From the NCBI RefSeq assembly GCF_019649055.1, contig NW_026570273.1, positions 372,001 to 436,000 on the forward strand: a stretch of 64,000 bases of DNA, given 5' to 3'. Below, one piece after another: positions 54,983-64,000 of this stretch (the stretch's first letter is position 1; the number at the start of each line of letters is the position of its first letter). The DNA is from Paramacrobiotus metropolitanus. Taxonomy: Eukaryota; Tardigrada; Eutardigrada; Parachela; Macrobiotidae. The notes under the pieces are model-generated. The model saw nothing but the letters and a program-made list of their open reading frames with translations, had not been told where the DNA came from and did not search any database. The translations under genes were made by a program, and so were the position numbers.

Positions 54983-56067
54983 ATGCCGCGGTCAGCTGTA
55001 TTCAGCAGTCTCCTGGGAACAAGGGCAATCGGGTTGGCAGCATGGCTTCTGCTGGCTTCAGCTGGTGCCATGTGCGACTCGATCTGTGATCAACTGCATG
55101 CGCAGTTTGCGGCTAATAATAATGCGGTCGCTGGTGCTCATAATACGATCATCGAGTTAGACTGGCCTCAAACCGATGAGCTGGAACGGGATAACTCGTA
55201 TCTGGCTGCTGACACTTGTCGGTAAATTGGTAATCAATGTGTTTCTTATATCACTTATAACTTACCGAGTGACTCTGTAAAATTTATGCAAAGTGCGCAA
55301 TCACACGTTGCTTTAAAGCGGTCAGCTACTCAGCGGTGTACAAGTTTTTAGAGGGTGTTGAGAAACGTGTTCTTGTGAAGCGGAATAACAGTTTACGATT
55401 CTATTATCAACATATGAGTCTGTAATTTAAAAAAATAAGGCTTGTTTTCTTTAGGTTGGTTTTTTTTAATACGTAATAAACCCGGTTTTACAAAGCATGT
55501 TATCAATGCCATGAAAATTTCAGTAACTCAAGCATGGCGGCGCAGCGTTTGATAGACTTTATAAGTCGATGCCCAAATGATGGGAGGATCAAGTGGATGT
55601 CCGAGAAGTACTTATGGCAGTACAGTGCATCCTTCCTGGCTCTGGCAAAACTGTGCGACCTGTCAACAACGCCTCTCCGCTTCCTACAGGCCACTGGTTA
55701 CTGCGAATGGAAACTACGATCGGTTGGGTTACAATGGATGTCTGGTGTCTCCGTCTACGAATTCAACATAACCACTGCTGCGGAGGCGAAAGACCACACT
55801 TGCATGTACGTGCGCAACGAATACAGTGCAGCCCTAATTATATTTTACAATCTGTTTGCACTGCAGTACTATTCAACGAATTTTGGCGCGCCTAAGCGAT
55901 CTCGCTTACATATCCCAAATGACCGTCGCGTGTGGCACGAGGGCCGTTGTTACTATCAAGGAGACCTATCAGCTGCTCCATACCAGCATATGTCAACTTA
56001 TGATTTAGCGGGCGTCTCTGGCACGAGTATGTTTTCATTGCAAATAGGTACAGCAAAACTTGCATAA
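54983..56067 (+). CDS. Secreted protein of unknown function, two exons
   Basis: Exon 1 (54983-55221) encodes a signal peptide (IGLAAWLLLASAGAMC) and a Cys-containing start (CDSICDQLHAQF), and ends at a GTAAAT donor after two bases of a codon. Exon 2 (55533-56067, acceptor ctcaag) restores the frame and runs on as RMAAQRLIDFISRCPNDG, ending near LQIGTAKLA. The last part may instead be spliced. Residues include several Cys and Trp and one N-glycosylation site (FNIT). I recognise no domain. It stands alone between receptor remnants. Confidence 0.5.
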
Positions 56068-56569
56068 CATAATGACGGAACTGATTATCCCGGTTTATTG
56101 TTTCGACTCTAGTCTGCAATAAAGAAGCGTCATAGCAGCCGTTCTCGCCTCTTCGGTTGCTTCAGCAATGAATAAGCATCATAAAATCAGAAAATGTACA
56201 CTTAACATGATTCGATTTTCGTGTTACAAAAGCTGTTAAAAGTTCACTGAATTTGCTTCCGTGGCGGAGTCAACTCTTTCATGTCTCGTTTATCCTGCGG
56301 TTCATGGCTATTATTTTATTATCGGGATAATTATTAACTTCCGCCCATTACAAAGCACGCGCATCTGGCCGGCAGAAAGATGTATGAATTACTGGTTTAC
56401 GATAAAAATAGCCGCGCTTCCTACCGGAATTCGGCAGAAAGGTAAACCTTCTTGCCAAACTGCATAAACCTTTCTCCCGCGGCACCTTTGTTGCGTTAGC
56501 CTTGCTGCTGGATCTCTAACCTTTCTGTGGGACTGCAGGTGCCTACGCCAGGTAAATACGGTTACTTAC
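56068..56569. other. Intergenic region, nothing recognised
   Basis: No supported feature. Confidence 0.5.
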
Positions 56570-57758
56570 CTATACAGAGACTCTTAGCTCCATTTCCCGT
56601 ACGTATGATTTTAGCTGCCTTTTCCGCTGTTTCGGCATAGCTTCCAAGCTAGCGATGTTACGTAACAGCTACATGAATTCATCTTTGTGAAAGCAGAAAC
56701 CACACTGAAGGGTTGCCACTTCACTGGGACTAAGTAACTAGCAGAATTAAAGTGATTCAAATCAATACCTTTTCCTAGAGAAACGTTGAAACACATGTCT
56801 GGAACATCAGCAGAACCCATGCGGCAGCGACGTGCATTGTATCACTCATTTCCGCTCGATCATGCGCTACATAATCCTTACATAATTCATACATGTATAT
56901 GAGCAGGATGGACAAAATTTCCAGATACGCCAAAAAAAATTGATCCAGCGACAGGAGTGATCGTACTCGACCACCACATCACACAGGGCTTTATGTTGTC
57001 GCAACAGACGCTCGAGCTGTTCATATCCGTCCCGTTTACGGTTTTCCACCACTAGGGAAAGTCGGTACTGATTTTCTTATAAATTATCCAAACAGTCCAG
57101 GCAAAAATGATAACAAAACACTGGATGTTCTTTCGCGCAAAGTAGCTGATACAATGTATAATCCCCACTGCTTGACAACCAGCAGGCGAAAGATTGTTCA
57201 AGAGCCACATTATATCCACGGTGTTGGTATAAGTTGCATTACTGTAAAAAAGCAAGGAGCGCAGCTTTAACTTCCATTTTGTCACTTCCGTATAACGTCA
57301 CTGTGGCATACACCGGAAACAGAGCAAGCAGGAGGATGCTTAAGAGGACTAGGAACATCGCATCCCCAGAACTGATACAATGTAAAAAGGTCAGCCGTAA
57401 TTCGTCGGAAAAGCGTATCAGGCAACCGTGAAGACGCCACATCAGCCCCACGTAGACGATCGTTAACGGTGGAATCAAGTAAATTCGGAAGGAGAATAAC
57501 AGTTCTCACACTCTGATAGGAACCCAGGTCACGATTAAATACACGGATGTAAACTCTGTCAGCTACCACTTGAAGCACTAGGTATGAGAACAAAATGCAG
57601 GTGATTACGCTGTTTGGTATGCGGCCAGTACAGTCTGTATAGATGCTTTTGAAGGGACTGCGAAAATAGCCACATGCGTGCGCCACGATAAAGAAACACA
57701 GTAGAAGCAGTTGAATACAGCGAGCTGGTTTGTCAGAAAAGTTTTTTCGGTGCTCCAT
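56570..57758 (-). pseudogene. Gr-like receptor pseudogene, nearly full length
   Basis: From MEHRKNFSDKPARCIQ at 57758 it follows the intact - strand receptor closely (HACGYFRSPFKSIY; PPLTIVYVGLMWRLHGCL; RKNIQCFVIIFAWTVWIIYKK; EQLERLLRQHKALCDVV). However, the frame changes several times (near 57480, 57285, 57050 and 56930), and part of exon 2 remains at 56580-56660. The number and spread of lesions indicate a true pseudogene. The last exon was not found. Confidence 0.85.
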
Positions 57759-58413
57759 TTATGCCAGTACGTAATAAATCACCAGTATTCGGTACTACAA
57801 CGGGTAGGTTTTCGAAACAGTTTAGGAGCGGCCTTTGGAAAACATTAGCAAGTTTTATTCATGGAAAACAGCATATCATGCTCCAGATCCGCTTGGACTG
57901 ACATGCATGTCGATCAATGATGCGCTAATAAATTGCACAAGCGAGAAGCGGAAAGCAGTTAACCTGCCTGCTGTGATGACAATATATTCATTATACTGTA
58001 TCAAATTTTGCCGCCAGCTCCAACGGATCGTTTTACTGTATCGCTGCTACCACAAACGCTTGAAAACTGAAAGGGACTACGGTATTTGATTTTGAAATAT
58101 GCGTGTTAAGTTGCAAATGGTTACTTTATACGTAATAGGGGTTAATATCTGGCTGAGGATATTTCAGAATTTCAGAATACGAAATATGTACGCTGCACAA
58201 TTTTCTGTGTTTAATAACCTTTAGATATTAATTTTAGCCTACCAAAACAATTCGAGTATGTAGCAGGACCGTTTTTTTAAAAATTTCAACGCCTCGTCTG
58301 CAGTTACCGCTGGTACCAGCAAGTATTACATTCGCAAGCAAGCACGATTACATTCGTCGCAATTGTAAGACTTACTTCGGGCCAAATACGGGTTGAGTTA
58401 AATTTGTATTGTC

Positions 58414-58626
58414 GTGTCAACTTCATACCTTTTGTACATAGAGTTTATGCGTTGTCAACCGTTGTTTTCCTTCCATGTTTTCAACAAGAATATGGTTTCA
58501 TATCAGCATGATGGAACTTTTGCTTTTATTCCGAATGTACAGTACTTCGTTCATCCATTGACGATCGTATCTGATTCTGTGCTTACCTTAGCTCACGCAG
58601 CCGGATTCTTTGTAACAGGGAACTAA
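58414..58626 (+). pseudogene. Gr-like receptor fragment (first-exon part)
   Basis: The segment SFHVFNKNMVSYQHDGT..FIPNVQYFVHPLTIV corresponds to the NMDAYQNMTELLFSFRMYLVHPLTIT part of the intact + strand receptor. No flanking exons are recognisable. Confidence 0.6.
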
Positions 58627-59227
58627 ACCGATGGTTTTTATGGTACTTTGTATGGTAACATCTTTATATGTATATTTCATGTCTTCTTATAAATAAGAAC
58701 GGCAGTAGTGGTACTCAGTACTGCCACGCTGCGTAGCTTTTAATTTTATTGGTAAAATATAACGCAGCAGCGCAGTCTGAAAGGAAATACACCGCAGTCA
58801 GACGCCACGCGACGATGACTCAAAAACTTGGGCAGGCATTCACCCGGTTGCCGGCCGACGCGTGCGCAGTCATTTAGGCTGTAATTTAATAAGACCCGTA
58901 CAAAGCTAAACAGGTCTGCCGGCTTCTTCTTCAATGCTTTTACAGATTTCCGAAAAAAACACCGCCTCTGATACTGTCGACAAGCGGATATAAAAAATAC
59001 ACGCCGCAGGATGAGCAATGAAGGCACCATGTATTGCTCGAAGGAAGACTGCACACACTTTTCGGCTGGCGGCAACAGAATCTATTCAATCCGCTAATTT
59101 GATATTTATCGCCAACACCGGGGAAAGCGCTCAATTTTCTTCGAAAGTAAATTTAAGTAACAGTATCGAAATCCTTTACTTAAATCATTTCAGATTAGGT
59201 GCACAAAAGGAGCTGCTGATAATAATT

Positions 59228-60774
59228 ATGCGAGTGTTCGCTATGTTTCACTCTGGACTTTTGCTCCTTGGCTATGCGGGGGCATTGGCCAGTCCTGTAA
59301 CGGAGAGTAAGCCTACGATACTCGCTGCACTGCGCTTGCTTTAATTTTCCATAATTTTACACCCTCGATGACGTTAAAATACAACAGAAAACATGTACCG
59401 CCATGGCAGTTTTATTTATATAAAAAGTTACGTATTTCGTAGGGCCTTGCTTATACAGTTCCCCAGTATTCACCTGTGCCACCAGCGGAAAGTGTGTCCC
59501 CCTTTATTTTGCGTGTGACGGCGCAAAAGACTGCGCTGACGGTTCTGACGAAGCCCAGTGTGGTAAGAGTTAAGACATCTGTGGCTGCACCAGTCGGGAA
59601 AAAGCTGCCTCTGCAGAAAATTCTTCTCGGTTTGTCGTTGCTGATATTTAGCTCTACTTTCTATTGTTTAACGAGCAGATTTCCGGCCATGCCCAGGCAA
59701 TTATTTCCGTTGCTCCAATGGACAATACCTTCCGGAAAACTGGAAATGTGATTATAATCCAGATTGTCCGCAAGGGAAGATGAAAACCAGAACTGTCGTA
59801 TGTGCAAATTTTTCAGTCGCAACGTTTTCACACGATGCTTTATTTAATGCAACTATAATTGCTAGATTATCTTGCATTCTAGCTCCGCCCCAGTGCAGGT
59901 CTTCCGAGTTTTCTTGCAAAACATATTCCTGGAACTCAGCCTACTGCTTAACCAAAGAAAAACGATGCGACGGTGTAAATGACTGCCGCTAATAATACCA
60001 TTACTGAATACACAACGTTTACTGTAATTTTAACACTGATAACATTACTCAGCCTTGGGAGTTGGGACGCATTTACCTAAATATTGACTCATATCTTTCC
60101 AGGGACAATTCTGATGAAAGCGGATGCAGTGAGGTTCTGGAGTAAATAAATAAATTTCTCAATCGAGAATAAAGCAGTGTCAAATTGATTTGTTCGCAGA
60201 TAGCACATCTTGTCATCAGGGACAAACCCTTTGTAAATCAGGGGGTCGTTGCATCGATTACAGCGCTGTGTGCAACCAACATGATGATTGTGGTGACGGC
60301 AGCGACGAAGAGAACTGCCGGTTTTCAGAATGCGGTCGAGGTATGTAGTGGTCTTTTATGAACTGCACAGTTGTCGGCGATACCGGTCTTCGAGCACAGA
60401 AAACTGGTTTTTCCTTGATGCTTGCGATAGGTTTATTGCAAACTGCATGTATATATTTTACAGGGAAAATACGATACTTTAACGGTAACTGTGTGGACTT
60501 TGAGCGCAAATGTGATGGTGTTGTCGATTGTCCTGACGGATTGGACGAGCGCCATTGTCCCGTCTGTGCAGGAACAGATGGAAAGACTTGTGCTCAGAAC
60601 AAACCGAAGACAGTTATAGAACAGTGTCCGTCGGTTAGCGATTTTGCATGCGCAAACGGTCGGTGTTTTACTCGCCGATGGGTTTGTGATGGTGAAAACG
60701 GTACGGTTTTGCTAGGCACCGTTACTCAATCAAATTTTCATGACGCTACATCTATGATGCTCTGATTGCGGCAG
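59228..60774 (+). pseudogene. LDL-receptor class A repeat protein, splice-broken and 3' truncated
   Basis: Exon 1 (59228-59306) encodes a signal peptide (LLLLGYAGALASPVTES). LDLa repeats follow on exons 59467-59562 (TCATSGKCVPLYFACDG, then CADGSDEAQC), 59679-59797, 59894-59988 with 60103-60133, 60200-60340 ([13 protein letters not shown]-type end) and 60464-60700, whose last repeat stops at CDGEN. The Cys spacing and the SDE calcium-cage residues are the evidence. Lesions: a one-base break at GGG 59774-59776 within repeat 2, and CT instead of GT at the donor expected at 59989-59990. After 60700 no further repeat is found and a DIRS-like element begins within about 200 bp. LDLa proteins bind lipoproteins or other ligands outside the cell. 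It may be a functional gene with sequence errors, but the lost donor argues against that. Confidence 0.7.
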
Positions 60775-60962
60775 ATCATTCAGAATTCTTAACTATCATT
60801 TCTGCGATTTCCAGTAATGACATCTGTAGCATAATAGCTCAACCTAGATCCGTAGCTCAACCTTTCTGTATAGCAGCCCCGAATGCCCACGATCAGGTGT
60901 GCGGGTGCTGGCTATCAGACCGATCCCTTGCAAGCCGAACCTCCCCAAACAACGGCCCCAAA

Positions 60963-61935
60963 TTAAGCTTGTGGGTATAGCGGTATACCGGCCAACGGCA
61001 CGTCCTTCCTGATGTATGTCGTATAGGCATCAGATCTCCAGCGCCCGGCATGCTTAATATCTTGGAATGGCGCACCATTGGCTGCAGCGCAAGAGGCAGC
61101 ACTTATTCTGAAACTGTGCGGAGTATAAAGGTGACTGTTGGGAATTCCGTGCGTTGCTAAAAGTAATACGCGAGCGAAAGCAGATCTCGTAACAGGTGAA
61201 CCGTCGGAGGTGACAAACAGGGCTGTGTGCGAAATTCTTAGACTACTCCGCAGTGCTAAGTATTTTCGCATCGCCCGTACAGGACAGACTGACCGATCAG
61301 TTGCCGACAAATAGATCCGACATCCGTCCCGAAACTGGTCAGATTTAGATGAACGAAGGTTAATAGTGAGCTTCGAATTCTGATATGATATATCCACTAA
61401 ACGCAGAGAATGACCACCAAGTGACGGTACAACCTCACCAATGCGTAAAAATCCGAAAAAACACAAGGTATACATGCACCAGTATAATTGTTTTTCGAAG
61501 GATGATAAAACAGTTGACCGATCAATATTAAGTTTGATGATGCGCATGTGATCGATGGTAATTGGCAATCTGCTATCAGCAGCAGTGCCTCGTAAACGCT
61601 TAAAACCGGTGAGGCATTGTGAAATATTTGGTGCACTAAAGTCGATAGATGAACCGTTTTCTTTGAGTGAATTGTAAAGCGCGGATAAATAAACTTTAAC
61701 TGACGAATAAGAAATACCACAGTTAAAAAGGAATGCAATATACCGTACTACTACGTCCTCTGTAATGTTCAACGGAGATAACCGAAACAGCTGGCAAAAC
61801 TCAGAAAATTTATTTATGCCACTTCGATAAGTTTTCCTAGAAGAAGGTGCAATATGATGATACCGTAAACTTTCAGCCGTTCTGTCAAGACAAGCTAAAG
61901 ATGTAGCAGATGATAATTGTACAGATCGATTAACA
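60963..61935 (-). CDS. Tyrosine recombinase of the DIRS-like element
   Basis: Integrates the circular cDNA. Catalytic landmarks in order are the first Arg in FFGFLRIGEV, a Lys-containing beta region (LRSSKSDQFRDG), the HSFR box (H-x-x-R), and GRWRSDAYTTYIR with the nucleophilic Tyr near the C-terminus. The core-binding region upstream (SSRKTYRSGINKFSEFC; VKVYLSALYN) lies in the same open frame, which overlaps the RT frame end at 61895 by some tens of bases, so no ATG is assigned. The frame is intact. Confidence 0.85.
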
Positions 61936-63697
61936 CGTTTTCCGGCACCAACAGCGGATTTAGATCTGCGATCGGCGCTAGGCTGGTAAATCGCTTCATC
62001 TGAAACCGGGATAGAGAGTCAGCAATGCTATTGTTGATACCGGATATGTGCTTAATGGTGATTGTAAAATTAAGCCGAGCTGCGATGGCCACCATGCGCC
62101 GCATTATTTCGAGGACAACTTTGCAGCGAGATTTGTAGTTTTCCCAAGCTTGCGAGGCGCCGAGATTATCGCAGTGGAAAATTACTTTCCGACCGCTTAG
62201 CTGTGGTCCCCACAATGTTAAAGCGACAAGTATAGGGATCATCTCTAGGCACTCGATTGACAGCTGTGCATTAAGTATAAAGGCTGGCCAGCGTATCTGA
62301 AACCATGCTCCACTGAAATAGCCGGCGCAACCGATGGTAGCAGACGCATCAGTGTACAACTGGATCGCATCACAGCGAGTCCAATCAGGTTCGAGAAATT
62401 TTGCTGTACCGTTCCATTTCGGGAGGAATTCGAGCCACCAGTCAACATCGCGCTGGAAATCTTCGTCGAGCTTTACTTCGTTCTGAGTTGCACTCTTGAC
62501 CAATGACAATTGCGAAATAAGCCGTCTTGTAAACAGGCGACCAACGGGTACACATTTGGAGGCGAACATAAGAGAGCCTATTAAGCTTTGCAGCTCTGTA
62601 CGGTTGCATGCGGTTTTAGACTTCCACATGTTAAGAAGAGCAATGATTTCATTCAGTTTTCCATGCGGTAAACTAAGTGTTTGGGCAGCGGAATCAAGTA
62701 GAATTCCGAGAAATTTTAAAGTGGTAGACGGGCCTTCGGTTTTTTTAGTAGCCAGAGGGACACCAAGCGCTGTGCACAATTCAGTAAATTTAATCATAAG
62801 CGTGGAGCAGAGTTGCTTATTAGGTAGTGTTGCTATAAAGAAATCATCAACGTAGTGCAGCATAAAGATATGGCCGCTGACATTCACAAAAATCCAGTGT
62901 ACTGCATCTGAGATTAGACAGAATATAAACGGTGAAGAACGAGAACCGAAAGGAAGGACAATATCGAAATAGTAATAACCATTGCACATATAACCCAATA
63001 AGTGCCAGTCAGCAGGTCTGACGGGGACAAGTCGAAAAGCATGCTGAAGATCGAACTTTGCCATGAACGCGCCTACTCCCAGCTTTATAAGCATGCGTAC
63101 CGCATCATCCACAGTGCAGAACGCAAGAGAATAGTCGTCCTTGCTGATGTAGTCATTAACACTTTCACCTGCCGGCCGAGACATGTCCATTAATATACGG
63201 AATTTGCCGTCCGGCTTTGGCCGTACACCTAACGAGTTAACGATGAAGACAGGGAATGGCGGACTGATAAATGGACCCACTGAATGCAATAAGGATATCT
63301 CTGTATTAATCTGCGATTGTAAGTGCTCCGAATACATGCGTGCAGATGCAGCATTAGGCGTGGACAAGCTTCGATTAGGGCCACGATAGCCGATATCTGC
63401 TCCGTGTCGTAATATGTGCAGTACATATGTGACATACTCCTGATCTGGGTGTTCGATGAGGTGGCTTGCAAAAGCTTCAGCTTTTAACGGTGTGATGATA
63501 TTACTGGGCACTGTTGCTTGCTTTTGATTTGCACTGGAAATCGCGGTGTTCCCGTTGGCCACAGTTGGCGCACCGGTGCTGACGACCGTATCGGCAGAAC
63601 AAACCGGCAGTGCAGTGACCTTTATTCCAGAGGTGGCACACTTCGTCAACTTTTGCTCCCCCGCTACCAGCGCGGAGGCTGAGAAACGACTGCCCAA
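61895..63697 (-). CDS. Reverse transcriptase-RNase H polyprotein of the DIRS-like element
   Basis: A 600-codon open frame. After a variable leader, the DIRS-type lead-in is VTYVLHILRHGADIGY. RT motifs follow: PKPDGKFRILMDMSRP, FMAKFDLQHAFRLV, VLPFGSRSSPFIF, the catalytic HYVDDFF and LKFLGILLDS. RNase H follows, with LYTDASATIGCAGYF, SIECLEMIPI, HCDNLGA and NNSIADSLSR. It overlaps the Gag frame upstream by about 200 bp, so translation probably involves a frameshift or reinitiation. No internal stop is present. Confidence 0.9.
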   Translation of the reverse strand: MGSRFSASALVAGEQKLTKCATSGIKVTALPVCSADTVVSTGAPTVANGNTAISSANQKQATVPSNIITPLKAEAFASHLIEHPDQEYVTYVLHILRHGADIGYRGPNRSLSTPNAASARMYSEHLQSQINTEISLLHSVGPFISPPFPVFIVNSLGVRPKPDGKFRILMDMSRPAGESVNDYISKDDYSLAFCTVDDAVRMLIKLGVGAFMAKFDLQHAFRLVPVRPADWHLLGYMCNGYYYFDIVLPFGSRSSPFIFCLISDAVHWIFVNVSGHIFMLHYVDDFFIATLPNKQLCSTLMIKFTELCTALGVPLATKKTEGPSTTLKFLGILLDSAAQTLSLPHGKLNEIIALLNMWKSKTACNRTELQSLIGSLMFASKCVPVGRLFTRRLISQLSLVKSATQNEVKLDEDFQRDVDWWLEFLPKWNGTAKFLEPDWTRCDAIQLYTDASATIGCAGYFSGAWFQIRWPAFILNAQLSIECLEMIPILVALTLWGPQLSGRKVIFHCDNLGASQAWENYKSRCKVVLEIMRRMVAIAARLNFTITIKHISGINNSIADSLSRFQMKRFTSLAPIADLNPLLVPENVLIDLYNYHLLHL

Positions 63698-63999
63698 CCC
63701 ATGAAGAACGACGGTTGCTGGTGCTGTTGTGCAATGTCGGACATTCAGGTCTGATGTGTCCGAATTCTAAACAATTATAGCACTGAACCACAGTATTTTT
63801 CACTACACCGCCTGTGGGTTGACCAGCGTCATGCCCAAGTGGTTGCATTAAATACTCTGTATAAGCATCATCGTTTCTGCGTGACCACTGCATTGCATCG
63901 TTCGGATTGCGACACACAGCTAGCCGGAACTGCCGGTCGTAGGCAAGCCACTGGTCAGTAGTGATTCCTTTCAGTGCCGCTATCTGCGCGATGTGGTCT
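63501..63999 (-). CDS. Gag-like protein with zinc knuckles (partial)
   Basis: Open to the window edge. It contains a CCHC knuckle (CYNCLEFGHIRPEC), a CCCH-type finger (CHLWNKGHCTAGLFCRYGRQH) and a second Cys/His cluster (CANCGQREHRDFQC) before the stop at 63501. Upstream residues (DQWLAYDRQFRLAVCRNP) continue in frame to the end. The fingers would bind the element's RNA. Confidence 0.8.
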   Translation of the reverse strand, partial: DHIAQIAALKGITTDQWLAYDRQFRLAVCRNPNDAMQWSRRNDDAYTEYLMQPLGHDAGQPTGGVVKNTVVQCYNCLEFGHIRPECPTLHNSTSNRRSSWVGQSFLSLRAGSGGAKVDEVCHLWNKGHCTAGLFCRYGRQHRCANCGQREHRDFQCKSKASNSAQ

Positions 64000-64000
64000 A

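Larger units (their letters stand above)
60800..64000 (-). mobile_element. DIRS/Ngaro-type tyrosine-recombinase retrotransposon, open at the window edge
   Basis: Three overlapping reading frames on - in the order Gag, RT-RNase H, tyrosine recombinase. No DDE integrase and no adenine methyltransferase frame is seen between RT and recombinase, which is closer to Ngaro/PAT-like elements than to classical DIRS1. Terminal repeats could not be defined; a tagctcaacct duplication at about 60835-60865 lies near the 3' end. The element continues beyond 64000. Confidence 0.8.

Noticed and set aside
1-64000. tRNA or rRNA genes
   Set aside because: No cloverleaf or rRNA-like segment was recognised by eye; a covariance-model scan would be decisive.

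Overview
The window is metazoan nuclear DNA. Protein genes are interrupted by short GT-AG introns (about 55-130 nt), several with a ctaac branch-point sequence. The gene families are animal ones: a 7TM family with an N-R-I-W motif at the DRY position, a Gr-like 7TM chemoreceptor family, bulb-type lectins, an astacin, and LDL-receptor class A repeats. The receptor families resemble lineage-specific tardigrade expansions, so a tardigrade or related ecdysozoan is my best guess, with low confidence in the taxon. Roughly half of the window is mobile DNA.

Region 1 (1-16.9 kb): a large Polinton/Maverick (adintovirus-like) endogenous DNA virus. A + strand block encodes a basic protein, an integrase, a penton-like minor capsid protein, a small basic core/membrane-active protein, a double-jelly-roll-type major capsid protein and an adenain-type protease. 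It meets a - strand block at a strong stem-loop near 5.6 kb. The - strand block encodes a three-exon protein with a tentative PC4-like segment, an ADP-ribosylglycohydrolase-like protein with a degenerate metal site, a multi-exon protein-primed-type PolB, an F-box-like protein with a Ser/acidic tail, and a lysine/glutamate-rich multi-exon protein. A small membrane-protein ORF lies on + between the hydrolase and PolB genes. No packaging ATPase and no terminal inverted repeat is visible, so the element is probably cut by the window edge and by the Helitron.

Region 2 (16.9-24 kb): a Helitron on the - strand (Rep HUH plus Pif1 helicase). Its 3' end, a hairpin followed by CTAG|T, appears to lie in an intron of the last Polinton gene. 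Upstream of it lie an 85-bp tandem repeat and then a 1.2-kb array of diverged ~29-bp units with a ~231-bp higher-order period.

Region 3 (24-33 kb): a tandem pair of 7TM receptor genes, the first a pseudogene and the second intact (338 codons). Each is associated with a copy of a TTAA-flanked long-inverted-repeat element; one copy carries a nested second element.

Region 4 (33-42 kb): a 25-bp perfect hairpin, an LRR-like secreted-protein fragment, and two intact Gr-like receptors in opposite orientation (425 and 415 aa, identical exon phases).

Region 5 (42-60.8 kb): a bulb-lectin gene, a second and decayed bulb-lectin gene carrying inverted-repeat elements, an astacin remnant lacking the catalytic Glu, Gr-like pseudogene remnants, an unknown secreted protein, and an LDLa-repeat gene. 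The lectin and LDLa genes share their promoter region and signal-peptide exon.

Region 6 (60.8-64 kb): a DIRS/Ngaro-type retrotransposon on - (tyrosine recombinase, RT-RNase H, zinc-knuckle Gag), open at the window end and lying just downstream of the truncated LDLa gene.

Many otherwise well-kept reading frames are broken by single-base shifts in short homopolymers. This could be genuine decay or uncorrected long-read errors.
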